Origin: Antennarius striatus
Lineage: Eukaryota; Chordata; Actinopteri; Lophiiformes; Antennariidae
NCBI RefSeq assembly: GCF_040054535.1
Contig: NC_090780.1
Span: 16,525,501 to 16,589,500 of the forward strand
DNA length: 64,000 nt
Direction: 5' to 3'
The notes under the pieces are model-generated. The model saw only the letters and a list, made by a program, of their open reading frames with translations, was not told where the DNA came from and made no database searches. Of the stretch, positions 1 to 35,932 are shown piece after piece (within the stretch, counting starts at the first letter, position 1; every line of letters begins with the position of its first letter). A program made the translations under genes and the position numbers.

Positions 1-753
1 ACTTCTTTAGTTTGTGACACATTCAGATAATATGTGGGAATATGGGAATGGATGAAAATGAGGAAAGAGAGCACAGCAGAACATTACAGGAATGTGAACC
101 AATTATTTTTGATAATTGTGAACTAAATGTTGGACAAACCGACCAATACTGGTCGTCATGCTGATCACTAAATACTCCTACTCCTGATGTTCCTGTCAGG
201 CAGGAACGTGATTGTCTCGGTGGCTTCCTTAGACAACCTGTACCTCCAATCTAGTCTGGTCTTAGTAGGCCCTACCTGTTTGACCTGGCCCTCTGCTCTG
301 TTGTCGTGCTGCCATGATCAGAATCTTCAGGCCATCAGTAGTTTCTTTTTGTGCAACACTCCCTCCACATCTTTAAGTTAACATCACCAGAAGATGGCTC
401 CAGCTACATATTTAAGATATAAGTGAGAGTACTGTAGTAGTTCCATTTCCTCTCATGGCATCATTCAGCTAGTCCAGCTATTCTTTAGGAATGTTCCGAA
501 GGGAAGCAAAACAGGCTTTAGATGAGAACTACGTGTGAATGCCTGATGTTGAGCAGAAAAGGAACAGAAATATGTATATTTCAACACATCAAACTTGTTT
601 AGATATTTTTGTTTAGATATTTTTATAATTAAAGCCAGAATTTCCCCATTGGGGATCAATAAAGTTGACTTTCTTCTTCTTCTTCTTATCAGCAGCAGTG
701 AAATATGTCAGTGTTTGTTACTTTTTTTCAAGTGTCGGCTGTTGTGGTTTCAG
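1..753. other. Left-edge non-coding sequence, probably an intron of slc6a14-like copy 1
   Basis: No exon could be supported here. The first recognisable exon of copy 1 begins at 754 after a tttcag acceptor. Exon 6 (TM4), which precedes it in the other copies, is not found, so it most likely lies further left. An open frame near 187-381 has only weak, out-of-register resemblance to that exon. Confidence 0.5.
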
Positions 754-2701
754 GTTGTGTATTTTACAGCGACCTTTCCTTATGTGGTGATCCTGATCCT
801 GCTGATCAGAGGTTTAACACTAGATGGCGCTAGAGACGGGATAGAGTTCTACATCGGTTCCCAATCCAATTTGACCAAACTGACAGAAGCACAGGTTGGA
901 CGTCACTTTTTTTAAATCCCCTTGAAAAACAGAGAAACCTTGTTTTGATTGACTGTTTTTGTGTGTTTTTAGGTGTGGAAAGACGCAGCCACCCAGACCT
1001 TCTACTCCCTCTCTATTGGCTGGGGTGGAGTCATGACTCTTGCTTCCTATAATAACTTCCACAACAATGTGTTCAAGGACTCCTTTATTGTGTCGATTAC
1101 TAATGCTGGTAAAGCTCAGCTATTCTCACAGCATTATTGAAATAATATTTATATGGTTAATATTTTCTCTGTTCCAATTTTTCGTCTTCTGCCAGGTACC
1201 AGTGTGGTTGCGGGGTTTGCTATATTTTCCATCCTGGGTCACATGGCTAAAATCTACAACATGCCAGTTGGAAAAGTAGTGAAGGAAGGTCAGACAGACA
1301 TAACTCGAGAACACATGACATTAACATTTTGAATACCTGCTGGTGGTGTCTGATATCTTGTTTCTTTGCTGCTGTGCAGGGTTTGGCCTTGCATTCATTG
1401 CATATCCAGATGCTCTATCGAAGCTTCCCATTGCACCTCTGTGGTCCATTTTGTTTTTCTTCATGCTTCTTACTGTTGGTCTGGACTCTCAATTTGCTGG
1501 AATTGGTAAAATCTTCATTTGGTGTTCATTTTGGATAAACAAACCGTTGCTGTTGCATTATATTCACGGATCCTGAAACGTTTTACTTCCAGAGGTGATC
1601 ATCACCTGCCTGCTTGATGCCTTCCCTAAAACCTTCAAATCCAAACGTGCTTCATTAACAATAGGAACCTGTTTTGCCCTCTACATCCTGGGCCTACCAT
1701 GCGTCACAAGGGTAAATATGACTTAAAACATTTTATTTCACCTTGTTTTACTGATGTTTGATACTGCTCAATGTTTATGTATTTTTGAATACTGTATGTG
1801 TGTTTGAAACAGGCAGGAATATATTGGGTGACTATTATCGACCAGTTTGTTGCTACCTGGGTGCTGCTAGTTTTGGTTCTCTTGGAGATCATTGGTATCA
1901 GCTACATATATGGTGAATGACATAGTATGAGGTGTACAGTAAGTATACAGATGACAAGGGCCTTAAACCTCGCCTGAGTTCATGCTTGTGTTCATCTCAT
2001 GCTTTCCAGGAGGAAACCGTTTTATTAAAGACATTGAGATGATGCTTGGAAATAAAAGTTTCATGTTCTGGCTGTGGTGGAGAGCATGTTGGTTTTTCCT
2101 CAGCCCCTGCATCCTAGTGGTGAGTATAAAATCCCCTGACATTGTATTAATCACTATGGGTTTTGAGCCGGCAAGAAAGTGGAGGTGACGTCCAAGATGC
2201 TTCTGCAAATTTAAATTTGACCGTCTCTCAGGCAGACCCACATCACCTTAGTTTGGATCATTTTTGATAAAACAAACAATGCATGCTGATTTCCAGGTGA
2301 TCCTGATTTGGTCTCTGCTGACCTTCACACCACCATCCTATGGAAAAATCCAGTTCCCAGCCTGGGGATTGGCTCTTGGCTGGTGCATGGCCATATTTGT
2401 AGTCCTCTGGATACCTGTTATCGCAGCGTACAAACTGAAGAGATCAAGGGGAAACTTCTGGATGGTGTGTATCTTTTTTGACAGCATAGCCTGAGACTGT
2501 TTCCATTGAACTCAGTAGGACCATAATGTTAATGTCTTCACACAGCGCCTGAAGTCATTGTGCTCTCCAACTGAAGAATGGCATCCCTACTTGGACGTCC
2601 ACCGAGGACAACGCTACTCTGAAGAACGCTGTCGCTACAGGGCGAAACATAAAAACACACCACAAGTCAATGTAAATGTAATTTCTAATTCATGGCTCTG
2701 A
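754..2701 (+). CDS. slc6a14: slc6a14-like amino-acid transporter, copy 1, 3' part (exons 7-15)
   Basis: SLC6-family Na+/Cl- coupled plasma-membrane transporter; the visible 382 residues cover TM5 to the C-terminus. Exons: 754-894, 973-1108, 1196-1288, 1380-1505, 1593-1711, 1813-1912, 2010-2119, 2297-2464, 2546-2701, all with GT-AG borders and the same phases as copies 2-4. SLC6A14-typical features are the TM6 stretch [10 protein letters not shown]7 ending [21 protein letters not shown] in TM8, [12 protein letters not shown] and [10 protein letters not shown] around TM11, and the late [14 protein letters not shown]8 Asp-Ser (Na2 site) and the TM7 Asn and Ser (Cl- site) are present. Its C-terminal tail is about nine residues longer than those of copies 2-4 and lacks their closing NYxQM. 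This copy is closest to SLC6A14 as known from mammals; copies 2-4 differ at TM6, TM8 and TM11. The 5' exons lie outside the window, so intactness of the whole gene cannot be judged. Confidence 0.9.
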
Positions 2702-3925
2702 TGTTTAGTTTTGTATATTTACCTAACATTTGTAAACACGTACTGAAAGTTAACTGGCTTTGAATGAATTCTGACCTCCAGGAAGCACTAAGTGTAAACA
2801 GTGAAGTGTGCTTTATTACTACCGTCAACATCATCATCATCCTTATCTGAACGACCACTTTTTTTGTCTGCTGTCCACCGTTTGCTGTTGGGACAGGCAA
2901 CAAATGACAGAGTTGTGTGAGGTGTTTATAGCATATGGAGTTTGTGTAGGACAAAAAACCTGGAACAAAATAAAAAGATTTACATGTTACGAGAAATAGT
3001 TTAATTTAATGTGCACATCATAGAAGTTTTCGAACAGCTTTCAAGAATGAGGTAGTATTTCCTTTTGTTTTTTCATTGATCCATGGACATTTTATTTCAT
3101 TCATTGACTTTCATTCAGAATCTTCAAATTTAATTAATTTCATAATCTTTTATTGGTAATAAATGTTTTGTATTGTGCTTATATTCAGTTAACTGCTCAG
3201 ACATGCTGTCATAACTAAGGGCTTTCTTGATCTCTGATGCGAGATGAATTAATTTAAGCTGTTATACTGTAATTGAGTTAGTCATGAATCACAGAACAAG
3301 CAAACCGAGTCATTACTAACTGAAATCTTGTTAGCGCTCGTATATGTATTAAATTATGTTAAATTGATCAAATGTTACTGTGTACAAGCTTATCTCACAT
3401 CTTCTGTTAAACCTTTTAAAGTCTGTCAATTTACATACGGTATATCCCTTTTCTCCAGGGTGACGTCTAAATTCATCACATGAGTAGTTTGACATTCCAT
3501 AGGTCATAGAATTAGAATTAAAAAATCTTAAGGTTGTGTTCAAACATCATGAAAATACAGATCATTTTACCTCACATGTCATCGAAATTTGTCCTACTTG
3601 CCTCTTTCCTCATGCCTTACAGCATGACTCAGTGCATGACTCTTCAGCCTCCACACAGTCAGCATGTGACAAGATAAAACTACCTAGTACAGCACGAAGT
3701 TGTGTGCAGTGAATCATGAGAGTCAATATTTGGCAAAATTCTGCAAAAAGAATTTTTGGCACTAAAGTTCTGAAGTTGCCACATAACTGGGAAAGCAAAC
3801 CTAGTAGTAGTTTCAGGTAGCGCTGTTGCAGTTCTGACACTGCTCTTGATCGAGCCTTTATGTGAGCTGGGTGGGATCCTTTTTACTTTCTATTGAGTAC
3901 AGGAAGCAACTGCAGATCCCTGTCA

Positions 3926-3926
<1 letters not shown>
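2702..3926. other. 3' UTR and AT-rich intergenic sequence
   Basis: Holds the presumed 3' UTR of copy 1 and unassigned AT-rich DNA. No further exon or recognisable element was seen. Confidence 0.5.
2969..2974 (+). terminator. Candidate polyadenylation signal of slc6a14-like copy 1
   Basis: An AATAAA lies about 270 bases after the stop codon, the first canonical hexamer downstream. Assignment is by position only. Confidence 0.45.

Positions 3927-4006
<80 letters not shown>
3927..4006. repeat. (CA)n microsatellite
   Basis: About 40 uninterrupted CA units. The apparent His-Thr or Cys-Val frames across it are artefacts of the repeat. Confidence 0.97.
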
Positions 4007-4008
<2 letters not shown>

Positions 4009-4158
4009 ATCCTCATTCTTTCAATGACCACCTGTTGATTGCATGTCTTCCTTCGTGTCGAGCACACGTCTAATACATCATGCACTTGCACCACTAGGGG
4101 GAGCCAGCATCACATGGCGTCTCTAACCTCAAAAATCAAAATCATACTCAATATACAC

Positions 4159-4490
4159 AGTCAGTCATCTTCAGATTACCACCGCTATATCCGCCGCAGC
4201 GGGTCACGGGGAGCCTATCTCGACAGCATAGGGCGTGAGGCGGGGGACACTCCGGGCACGACGCCAGTGCACCGCGGAGCCACACACAAAGACATACAAC
4301 CATGCACACACACACTCATTCCTACGGGCAAGTTGGAACGGCCAACCTGAAGCGCTTGCTTTTGGAGGTGGGAGGAAGCCGGAGAACCCGGAGAGAACCC
4401 ACGCAGACACGGGGAGAGCATGCGAACTCCGCACAGAGCGGGACTCGAACCCAGGTCCGCCGTGTTGTGAGGCGACAGCGCTAACCAGTA
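4159..4490 (-). mobile_element. tRNA-derived SINE (DANA/V-SINE-like), reverse orientation
   Basis: Near full-length copy of the repeat also present at 33744-34145 (+) and 59944-60245 (+). On the - strand it starts with a tRNA-like head: an A-box-like TTAGCGCTGTCGCCTCACAA region, then the B-box-like GGTTCGAGTCCC at about 4443-4454. The conserved body follows (GTTCTCCCCGTGTCTGCGTG type). Open frames across it are not genes. Family assignment is from memory of fish SINEs. Confidence 0.75.
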
Positions 4491-6664
4491 TAGATAGATG
4501 GGACGGGGACGGGACGGGAACCTTACAAGCCAATGGCTTCTACCCGTCAACCCTTTTTTTTTTTTTTTTTTTTAACTTTTCGGATGTGGAAAGAAGAAAA
4601 ATAATATAAAATAAAATAGATTATCCTGTCATAAAATTTCAAATTAATTTTTTTTCAAAAAACGTTTTGGAGAGATGTTTCATGCACTTTAGGATAATTT
4701 TGTAGGACGAAGTTTTACTGTATTTTAAGTGTTTCTGATATTCTGTAATTGTTGTTTGTATCAATTGAGTTAGGATAGTAAAAAACGTGTCCAAAATAAG
4801 TTCATAACTTCATGTGTAAACTTTTGTTATTAAAGTTATTTAGGTGGACATGCATGATATGTAAATAATTAGTTGTATTAGAGAGTATACATTAACAAAA
4901 TTGTTAAAATAATTTAGTTTCTAAAGTTAAAATCTAGAACTAATGAAGATAGCACTCTTTTTTTCCTCTAGTTTCATTAAGGAAATAAAGAAAGCCACTA
5001 CCGCTGAAGGAGCACTGTCCCTTGGAGCAAAAGCTGTAAAACTGGATTGGCTGTTGTTTTGGGTATAGAGAGCTATTCAATATTTACTTAACCTTACAAT
5101 GCAGCAGTGAAATAATATTTGATTATGCCTAGGGGTTAGTTTTAGCCTGCAGAGGAAATTATTGTGTGATGTGTGTGAGACTGTACTTATCTGTGAATAT
5201 GATAATAAAAATTTAGATATTGTAATGAGCTGGTGATTGTGCTCATTGTTTTTACTGTAGAACTTTTTGTGAAGAGAAAAATAGAGACTGACTGATGTTA
5301 ACTGAAAACTTAAACTGAAGACTTAAACAGGTGAAACCTTTTCAAGCTGATGTGTTCTCTTTTACACCGGCAGCAGACCATAACAAACATGGATGATGTG
5401 AAAAATTTCTTTTCTTTTCTCGTGTAAAGGACTAAACTCTAGCAGCTAAAGATAACTCAAGTCAGTGATGCAGATGTAAAACAGGACATTACAATTTAAT
5501 TTCTGATCATTACTGTAATGATAAGATCATTACTGTCAGTAATGAGACATTGATGCTGTAGAATTAATGACTATAATCATTGTCATTTGCAAACCTGACA
5601 AAAAACAGCACCTACTTGAACACTGAATGTATTTCTATCATGAATGTCACATGATGTAATTACACTGATTTTAGGATGTGCTATCAAATTACTTTGAAAT
5701 TTGCACTTCTGAAATGTATTAATGTACACTGAAAAAATAGAGTTAAAAATCGGACAAATTTTATGACAATTATTATTTGGATTTTATATTTGAAAGCTGT
5801 ATGAACATATTTAATCATTAATTAATGTATAAGACTTGTGTTCAGCTGTTGCTGTCTGAGCTGCAGCACTTAAATACAGATCAGCACAAATTTGAAACGT
5901 GCCATTTTAATCACATTCAAGTAAAACATAATGTGCGAAACTTTAGAAATACTGGATAAATCTCTCATTAAATTTAAATGATTCGCTTATTATAAGGTTA
6001 GAGTCAAAATAGTAATGTATCCTACATTCTGTAAAAGATAAGGTGGAGGCAATTTGTGAAAGGCAGAAACCCTCCTTATGCTGTCTACATTAATTGATTT
6101 ACACTTCAGGGGGGGAAAAAAAGATGTGATTTAGGACATAGAGCCAAGTGTGATATTTTACGTTTGCGTCACATAGCTTTTTCGAAAACAAGGTGACTGA
6201 TCTCAGTCTTAGCTCTGAGAGTAAGAAGTTCCACAGAACAAAACTCACAATTTGAAAACAAAGTCTGGGGGATTTTGTCTTTTAGGTAGCTGCTAGATGA
6301 TGGATGGGGCTGATGTGACAAAAAGCACAATTTTTACATACACTGGACTAATAGCATTCCATGATAAATTCTTCATTCTAATAGATATGTGATGAAAACG
6401 TTGCACTTTGGACCTCACTACATTTTTCTGACAGATTCTGGTTTCTTTTCCGTTCAAACTTTTATGGTGAAATTTAGGAACCATGTGAACGTCATGTTAT
6501 GTTTTACAATGAAATTAATATTAACTTAAACGTAAAGCAAACCGGTGTACTGATCTGTTTGCTTTACTGAGAGAATGTGAACAGATACTGCTTTATGTTG
6601 TTTAATTTGCCCGTTGGCTAATGAAACACTAGTTGGTGCTGCACCAATAATAAACAGTGACATT
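4491..6664. other. AT-rich intergenic sequence
   Basis: Contains a poly(T) run near 4552-4573 and long AT-rich stretches. No supportable gene, RNA or classified element was recognised. Confidence 0.5.
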
Positions 6665-6669
6665 TACTG

Positions 6670-6990
6670 TGTCACGGTTTGGCGTGGCAGTTCTGGTGTG
6701 TGACAGTGAGAGGACGGGCTGGTGGGTGGCGCCACAGGTCTACACCTGAGACTCATCCACATCCCCGTTCTGATCGTTCACACCTGAACTTCATTGGGGT
6801 TATCATGATGAGGCTTTTTAGGCCTAGCTCAATGAGAGCTAGGCGCTGGTTCGTTTTCTCTTGTTTAGTTCCTGGAAGTCTGTTATGTTTCTTGCCTGTC
6901 TGGAGAATTATTTGAGTCTTGAATAAATCATGGAAGAAAGATTTGCCTTTGGTGTCCTGCCTTTGGGTCCATATCCCGCCATACGTGACA
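6670..6990. mobile_element. Solo LTR with 5-bp target-site duplication
   Basis: A 321-bp unit begins TGTCACG and ends CGTGACA, so it has TG...CA ends inside a short inverted repeat. It is flanked on both sides by TACTG (6665-6669 and 6991-6995). It carries an internal AATAAA near 6923, as expected of an LTR. No internal retroelement sequence adjoins it, so it is a solo LTR left by recombination. The retroelement superfamily is not resolved. Confidence 0.75.
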
Positions 6991-7240
6991 TACTGTGGTT
7001 TCTAATTGTCCATTTTAAACAAAAAATATAAGATGATATATAGAATTTAAATTACTTGCTAGTACAAATAATTCCATGAAATCCAATGAGAAGACATTTA
7101 ACTGACTAACTGCTTAGCTAAATTACTCAGTAAGCCTATGCCGTAAAACCTGTTTCTCTGGCAGGAAGTTTGTTCATGTGAATCTCTTTTGCAAAAACCA
7201 CATTAAATTTCTTCGGCACATCAGCAGGACGTGAAACAAA

Positions 7241-22069
<14,829 letters not shown>

Positions 22070-22112
22070 TGCAATTTGGGTACGGGAGATACTGTAGGTA
22101 TGTCGGACACGG

Positions 22113-22126
22113 AATAAATAAATAAA
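22113..22126 (+). terminator. Candidate polyadenylation signals of copy 2
   Basis: Overlapping AATAAA hexamers (AATAAATAAATAAA) start 44 bases after the stop codon. Confidence 0.55.
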
Positions 22127-22914
22127 GGTGGAAAATGCTCAAACGAAAACTCAAAAGACGAGACAGAAGGTACAAATCGTTTTCGATGCGTTTTTAAAAA
22201 TTTCCGTTTTTAAAAAAATCCTTCATCGTGTGGACGGGGCCTTAGATAAGGTGACTTCTGCAAATGCTAATCGCCTCACACTTCACATCTAACAAAAATG
22301 TTTTTCTAAGTAATGCAAATACATAAAGACACTTAATGTGTAACCTTACTTGTTGGTTTGCTTTTTCCGTCTCTCCTTCGTTTTTTCTTTCTTTCTTTCT
22401 GCAATAAATTTCTAATAACGAAGCCAGAAGCAATAAGGGATGGTATTGCCATTAACAGAAAAGAAAAGTGGGGAATTTTTTGTAACTAACTACTTCGATT
22501 AAAAAACATCATGAATGATTTGCGCTGTTTGGATGTGCCTTTTGTAATTACTATGTGATATCAGTTTTAGTGATACTAACTGGAAACAGTCATGTTTCCA
22601 GTTAGTATTATATCCAGTTAGCACATAATATTAACTATGTATTTAAAGACCTTTTGTGATGCAAACCAGTCTTTGACATACAAACTATGCTTTTTTTTCT
22701 TTAAAATATGAGGAGCTAACCGAAAGCCTCTTGCAGTCATTGGCTTTTCATATTTAATTAATTGATTAAAATAACAAATGTTTGCTGATGAGTTGTAGAG
22801 GTGAGAGCTGAGGTAAGGCAGGAGGTAATCACTGATTGGTTGGTAGCAACTTTGTACTTTGTGACGTGTTTTGGGAGCAATCCAAAATTCCTCTGACAGA
22901 AAGGTCACAAACGG
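22127..22914. other. Intergenic region between copies 2 and 3
   Basis: About 0.8 kb, including an ATCGTGTGGACGGGGCCTTA stretch near 22225, reminiscent of fish DNA-transposon ends. The last about 60 bases resemble the leader of copy 4 (CCTCTGACAGAAA then GATGAAACAAG). The promoter of copy 3 must lie here or further upstream; no TATA box was convincing. Confidence 0.45.
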
Positions 22915-22924
22915 ATGAAACAAG

Positions 22925-32452
<9,528 letters not shown>

Positions 32453-33743
32453 ACAGTCAAGCAAAGATAGATACACAACATATATAATCAAGGGACAGGA
32501 AAATTAACAGACACAGGAGAAAATATGCTCGAGTGAAAACACACTGGACCACAAAGGGATAGGAGGTGTAGAGAAATACATGTCAGTAAACACAAGACAA
32601 AACTATAACTAATGAGCCAATAAATACCACCCAGTGTTCAAAGAAGCATTGTTGATGAAGCCAACTGACTGACAGCTCACTGACAGAAGGTTAACCAGCT
32701 TAGGAGCTACTAGTGGCAGGCTATCACGTTGATTGCTGGCTGTCACAGTGGTTAGATTGAGCTAGCAGGCCTATCAGCAGCTGGGGTAGGGCAAGAAAAG
32801 GCTGGAATGTTTGGAAGACATCAACTATAAATTACAGGACAACAAGGATAACAGACAGATTGAACAGTTGATACTGAGATAATGAGACAAGTGGTGTCAG
32901 GTGACAATGAGACTCAGCTAGAAACAGTCAGTGGAGAGATGATTCACAGGAACACTCAAACCAAATGCTCAACTGGATTACAACCCATGACCATATAGTT
33001 GTACTTTTTTCCCATTGTACTTTCACCAACTCTTTTTCATTGTTTGTGTTCTTTTCATGATCCACTTGGAATTATCTCACAGGATAAATCCATATTCACA
33101 ACCTGTATTCCTTGAAATACCTGTAGATAATTACATCATTGTCCCATCAAAAATAGGTTTCTTGTTGTACTTGCCTCGTGTTTGTCACTGACCACGTTCC
33201 AGTCTATTACACGACATAAATATTTACATTTTATTGAAAGAAATTGTATTAACATTTTTTACGCCTTAACTGATCATGTTCAATCTCTTGCTGAACTCTT
33301 CCTCTGCCTTACAAGCTACTTTGATTTAGATGAAATAAAGGCCATGAGGGCTACGGTGTATATATAGAACAAATGTGTAAAACTAAATTAACTTTATCTC
33401 TGAAACTGTATCGCAAATTGATTCTTTTCAGTTCATACAAACATGACACTGTCAGCACGTGTGATGATGTGACAGTAGAAATAATAGTAATGAAAACAAT
33501 TTTTATGGCTATAAGATTATTTGTTATTGTTGGTTTTATTTAGGTATACAACTGGTTGACAAACACTTGGATTCAATTTTCCAACTTTAATTTTTATCCG
33601 ACGCCAGTTCTGGTTCAGACCGGGATGCAACGCCTGCTGGCGGAAAACTCTGTAATGGATGCGTTTGGTTTATAATACCAATACATTTGTTTTCATATGT
33701 TTGGTATGAAGTATGATTATTATTTTATCATTTAAATTTCCAA
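32453..33743. other. Intergenic region after copy 3
   Basis: Contains a candidate AATAAA at 32619-32624 for copy 3 and otherwise unassigned AT-rich sequence. No gene seen. Confidence 0.45.
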
Positions 33744-34145
33744 GGGTGGCACGGTGGCGCAGTGGTTAGCGCTGCTGCCTCACAACACAGCGGACCCGGG
33801 TTGGAGTCCCGCTCTGTGTGGAGTTCGCATGTTCTCCCCGCATCTGCATGGGTTCTCTCCGGGTTCTCCGGCTTCCTCCCACCTCCAAAAGCATGCGCTT
33901 CAGGTTGATTGGCCGTTCCAAATTGCCTGTAGGAGTGAGTGTGTGTGTGCATGGTTGTATGTCTTTGTGTGTGGCTCCGCGGTGCACTGGCGTCGTGCCG
34001 GGAGTGTCTCACGCCGTATGCCATCGAGATAGGCTCCGGCTCCCCGTGACCCGCTGCGGTGAATACAGCGGTGGTAATCTGAAGATGACTGACCAGTCTG
34101 ACCCAGAACTGGTGTCGGCATCTTTGGCAAGGAACGTGAATGAAT
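33744..34145 (+). mobile_element. Full-length-looking DANA/V-SINE-like SINE
   Basis: Starts GGGTGGCACGGTGGCGCAGT, then an A-box-like TGGCGCAGTGGTTAGCG and the B-box-like GGGTTGGAGTCCC. The long conserved body follows, and the unit ends near GTCTGACCCAGAACTGG and an (AATG)n tail. It is the best copy in the window and the inverse of the one at 4159-4490. The tRNA-like head should not be taken for a tRNA gene. Confidence 0.8.
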
Positions 34146-35875
34146 GAATGAATAAAATAATTAAATATATGAACTTTATGACTCATCAAGAAAGAAACAG
34201 ACAAACAAATCCAACCGTCAAGCATGTTTATCAATGCGTCTTCTATGTGATGCTATTATACGTCAGAAAATAGCCAGTTGTAACTCCATCCATTCTGTGT
34301 GTACATGTAGACAGAGGTCACACTCACTAAGGTCACAGCGTTTTTTGTCGCAGGGAGAGGCCCCCTGGATGGAAAAGGTTTTGGTTACACGATACACGAC
34401 AACGCATACCCAGCGATTTCAAAAAACTTCACTCTGGCCGGTGTTTTTGTCTCGGATATCTGCGTTCTTCTGTGGACGAAAGGCATAATCGCAACAGAAA
34501 AGCCTCGCTGCTCGATGCCTTACGCCATATTGTTCACGTCCTTCTGACAGATGCGCCGTGATTGGTTGGGCATGTAGTAGGTGGAGTTAAAACGTGACAC
34601 CGTGAAGTTTTCAAGTGAGCTTATTTAAGTATATAGGTGGGGAGATTTTTATAACTAATTAAAATTCATTAATTAAGACCCCTGTTCTAAAAAAAATTGA
34701 GATGTTGTGTAAAACATAAATACAAACAGTATGCAATCATTTGCCACACAAAGAAAAACAAAACAAATCTGATGGTTAATATAGAGTAAGTTTTTGGATT
34801 TGTCCCTTGTGAGTAAAGTTTTCTTCAGATTCCGTAAGTCTTTAAAACTTGTTTTCTTTATTTTACCTCACTGGGATTGTTATAACCAATTCTGTAACCA
34901 ACCCATCACCACTTGAAGTAATTCATTTTTCGATGATCAACCAGGTGCTTTTCTTTTAGTATTCCACAAGTTTTCAAGTCTTTTGTTGCTACTATATTTT
35001 TCTGACTGTGCTAATGACACAAAATTCATAACAAGAATAGAATTTTTTAAAAATTTCAAGTCTGAATTAAATATAGATTTCAGTGTTTTGCAAATTGTTC
35101 ATTTCTCCTTGTTTCTCAAGGTGGTTAAAGGCTAACAATAATAATATTTTTTAGACAAAAGGTCCTTCCCAGTAAGAAAAAAACAAAGGAACAAATCAAC
35201 ATAAGGACTTTTTCATTTTCAGTTTTATCTCATTGTACTTAGTTTGAAAAAACTGACACACAAATACAATTTAAGTTTCTATTCTATTTGTCTATCCTGA
35301 CATCTTTCTCGTATCAAAAAAATAAGCCTTCCAATCAACACTAGAGTTTATTTGTCATCGAAAAAATGCATTCATTTATAAACAACCAAAACAGTGTTTC
35401 CAGAATCGTGTCCACTTCGGCTGCAGAATGTTGATGAAGATGAAGTAAGTCATGATAATAAAGTATTACACTAATAATCCCCCATTGAGACTAAACTCAT
35501 TTAAAAAACAATGTGACAAAATGAGGTGAAACACACTCCCTCTCCTCCTTCTCTCTCTCTCTGTCTTCTATCCCCCCCCCCCCTTTGTCTCAGACATGCT
35601 TGTCTACTTCTGCAGAATTATACTAACTATAAAAAGCAAGGCAAACAACATTAACTCGTTTTAAAATTTGGTGTAACTGTTACAGTTGTTAATAGTGGAT
35701 CCAAGACAAAAAGAAACAGTATTTTTACGTAAATATTTCAGATTTCATTCATCATTTTAAATAACAAATTAATTTCCTGATGCATTAGTGAGCTAAGGGC
35801 GCAGATGAGTTAGGTTCACATTGTTTGCATTTTGTGACGTGTTCAAAGTTCCTCTGACAGAAACATCAGAAACAG
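34146..35875. other. Intergenic region upstream of copy 4
   Basis: About 1.7 kb, AT-rich, with a C-run near 35572-35583. GC-rich sequence at 34330-34620 resembles fragments of a fish DNA transposon but has no clear ends. Just before the gene, a TTTGTGACGTGTT motif and CCTCTGACAGAAA are shared with copy 3. Confidence 0.4.
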
Positions 35876-35932
35876 ATGAAACAAGATGTTGAATGCCTCG
35901 GACGTTTCCAAGGATCCTGCATCTCTTGTTGA
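35876..35932 (+). promoter_or_regulatory. Overlapping upstream ORF in the leader of copy 4
   Basis: Same 18-codon out-of-frame upstream frame as in copy 3 (begins MKQDVEC, ends SC-stop), starting ten bases before the main ATG with C at -3. Confidence 0.5.

Noticed and set aside
187-381. Possible decayed TM4 exon (exon 6) of slc6a14-like copy 1
   Set aside because: It shares AACGTG and ACCTGGCCCTCTG with exon 6 of the other copies, but the spacing between them differs by about 28 bases and no splice borders or reading frame fit. Chance similarity is as likely.
3858-4094. Cys-Val and His-Thr repeat proteins over (CA/TG)n tracts (also near 19031, 30000, 51793 and 56236)
   Set aside because: These frames are translations of microsatellites.
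4204-4609. Open frames over SINE copies (also 33728-34234, 23738-24088, 37875-38178, 59697-60264)
   Set aside because: The same sequences recur in both orientations as dispersed repeats with Pol III-like boxes, so they are not protein genes.
33744-33815. tRNA gene
   Set aside because: The head has A- and B-box-like motifs but no clover-leaf that I can fold, and it continues into a long SINE body.
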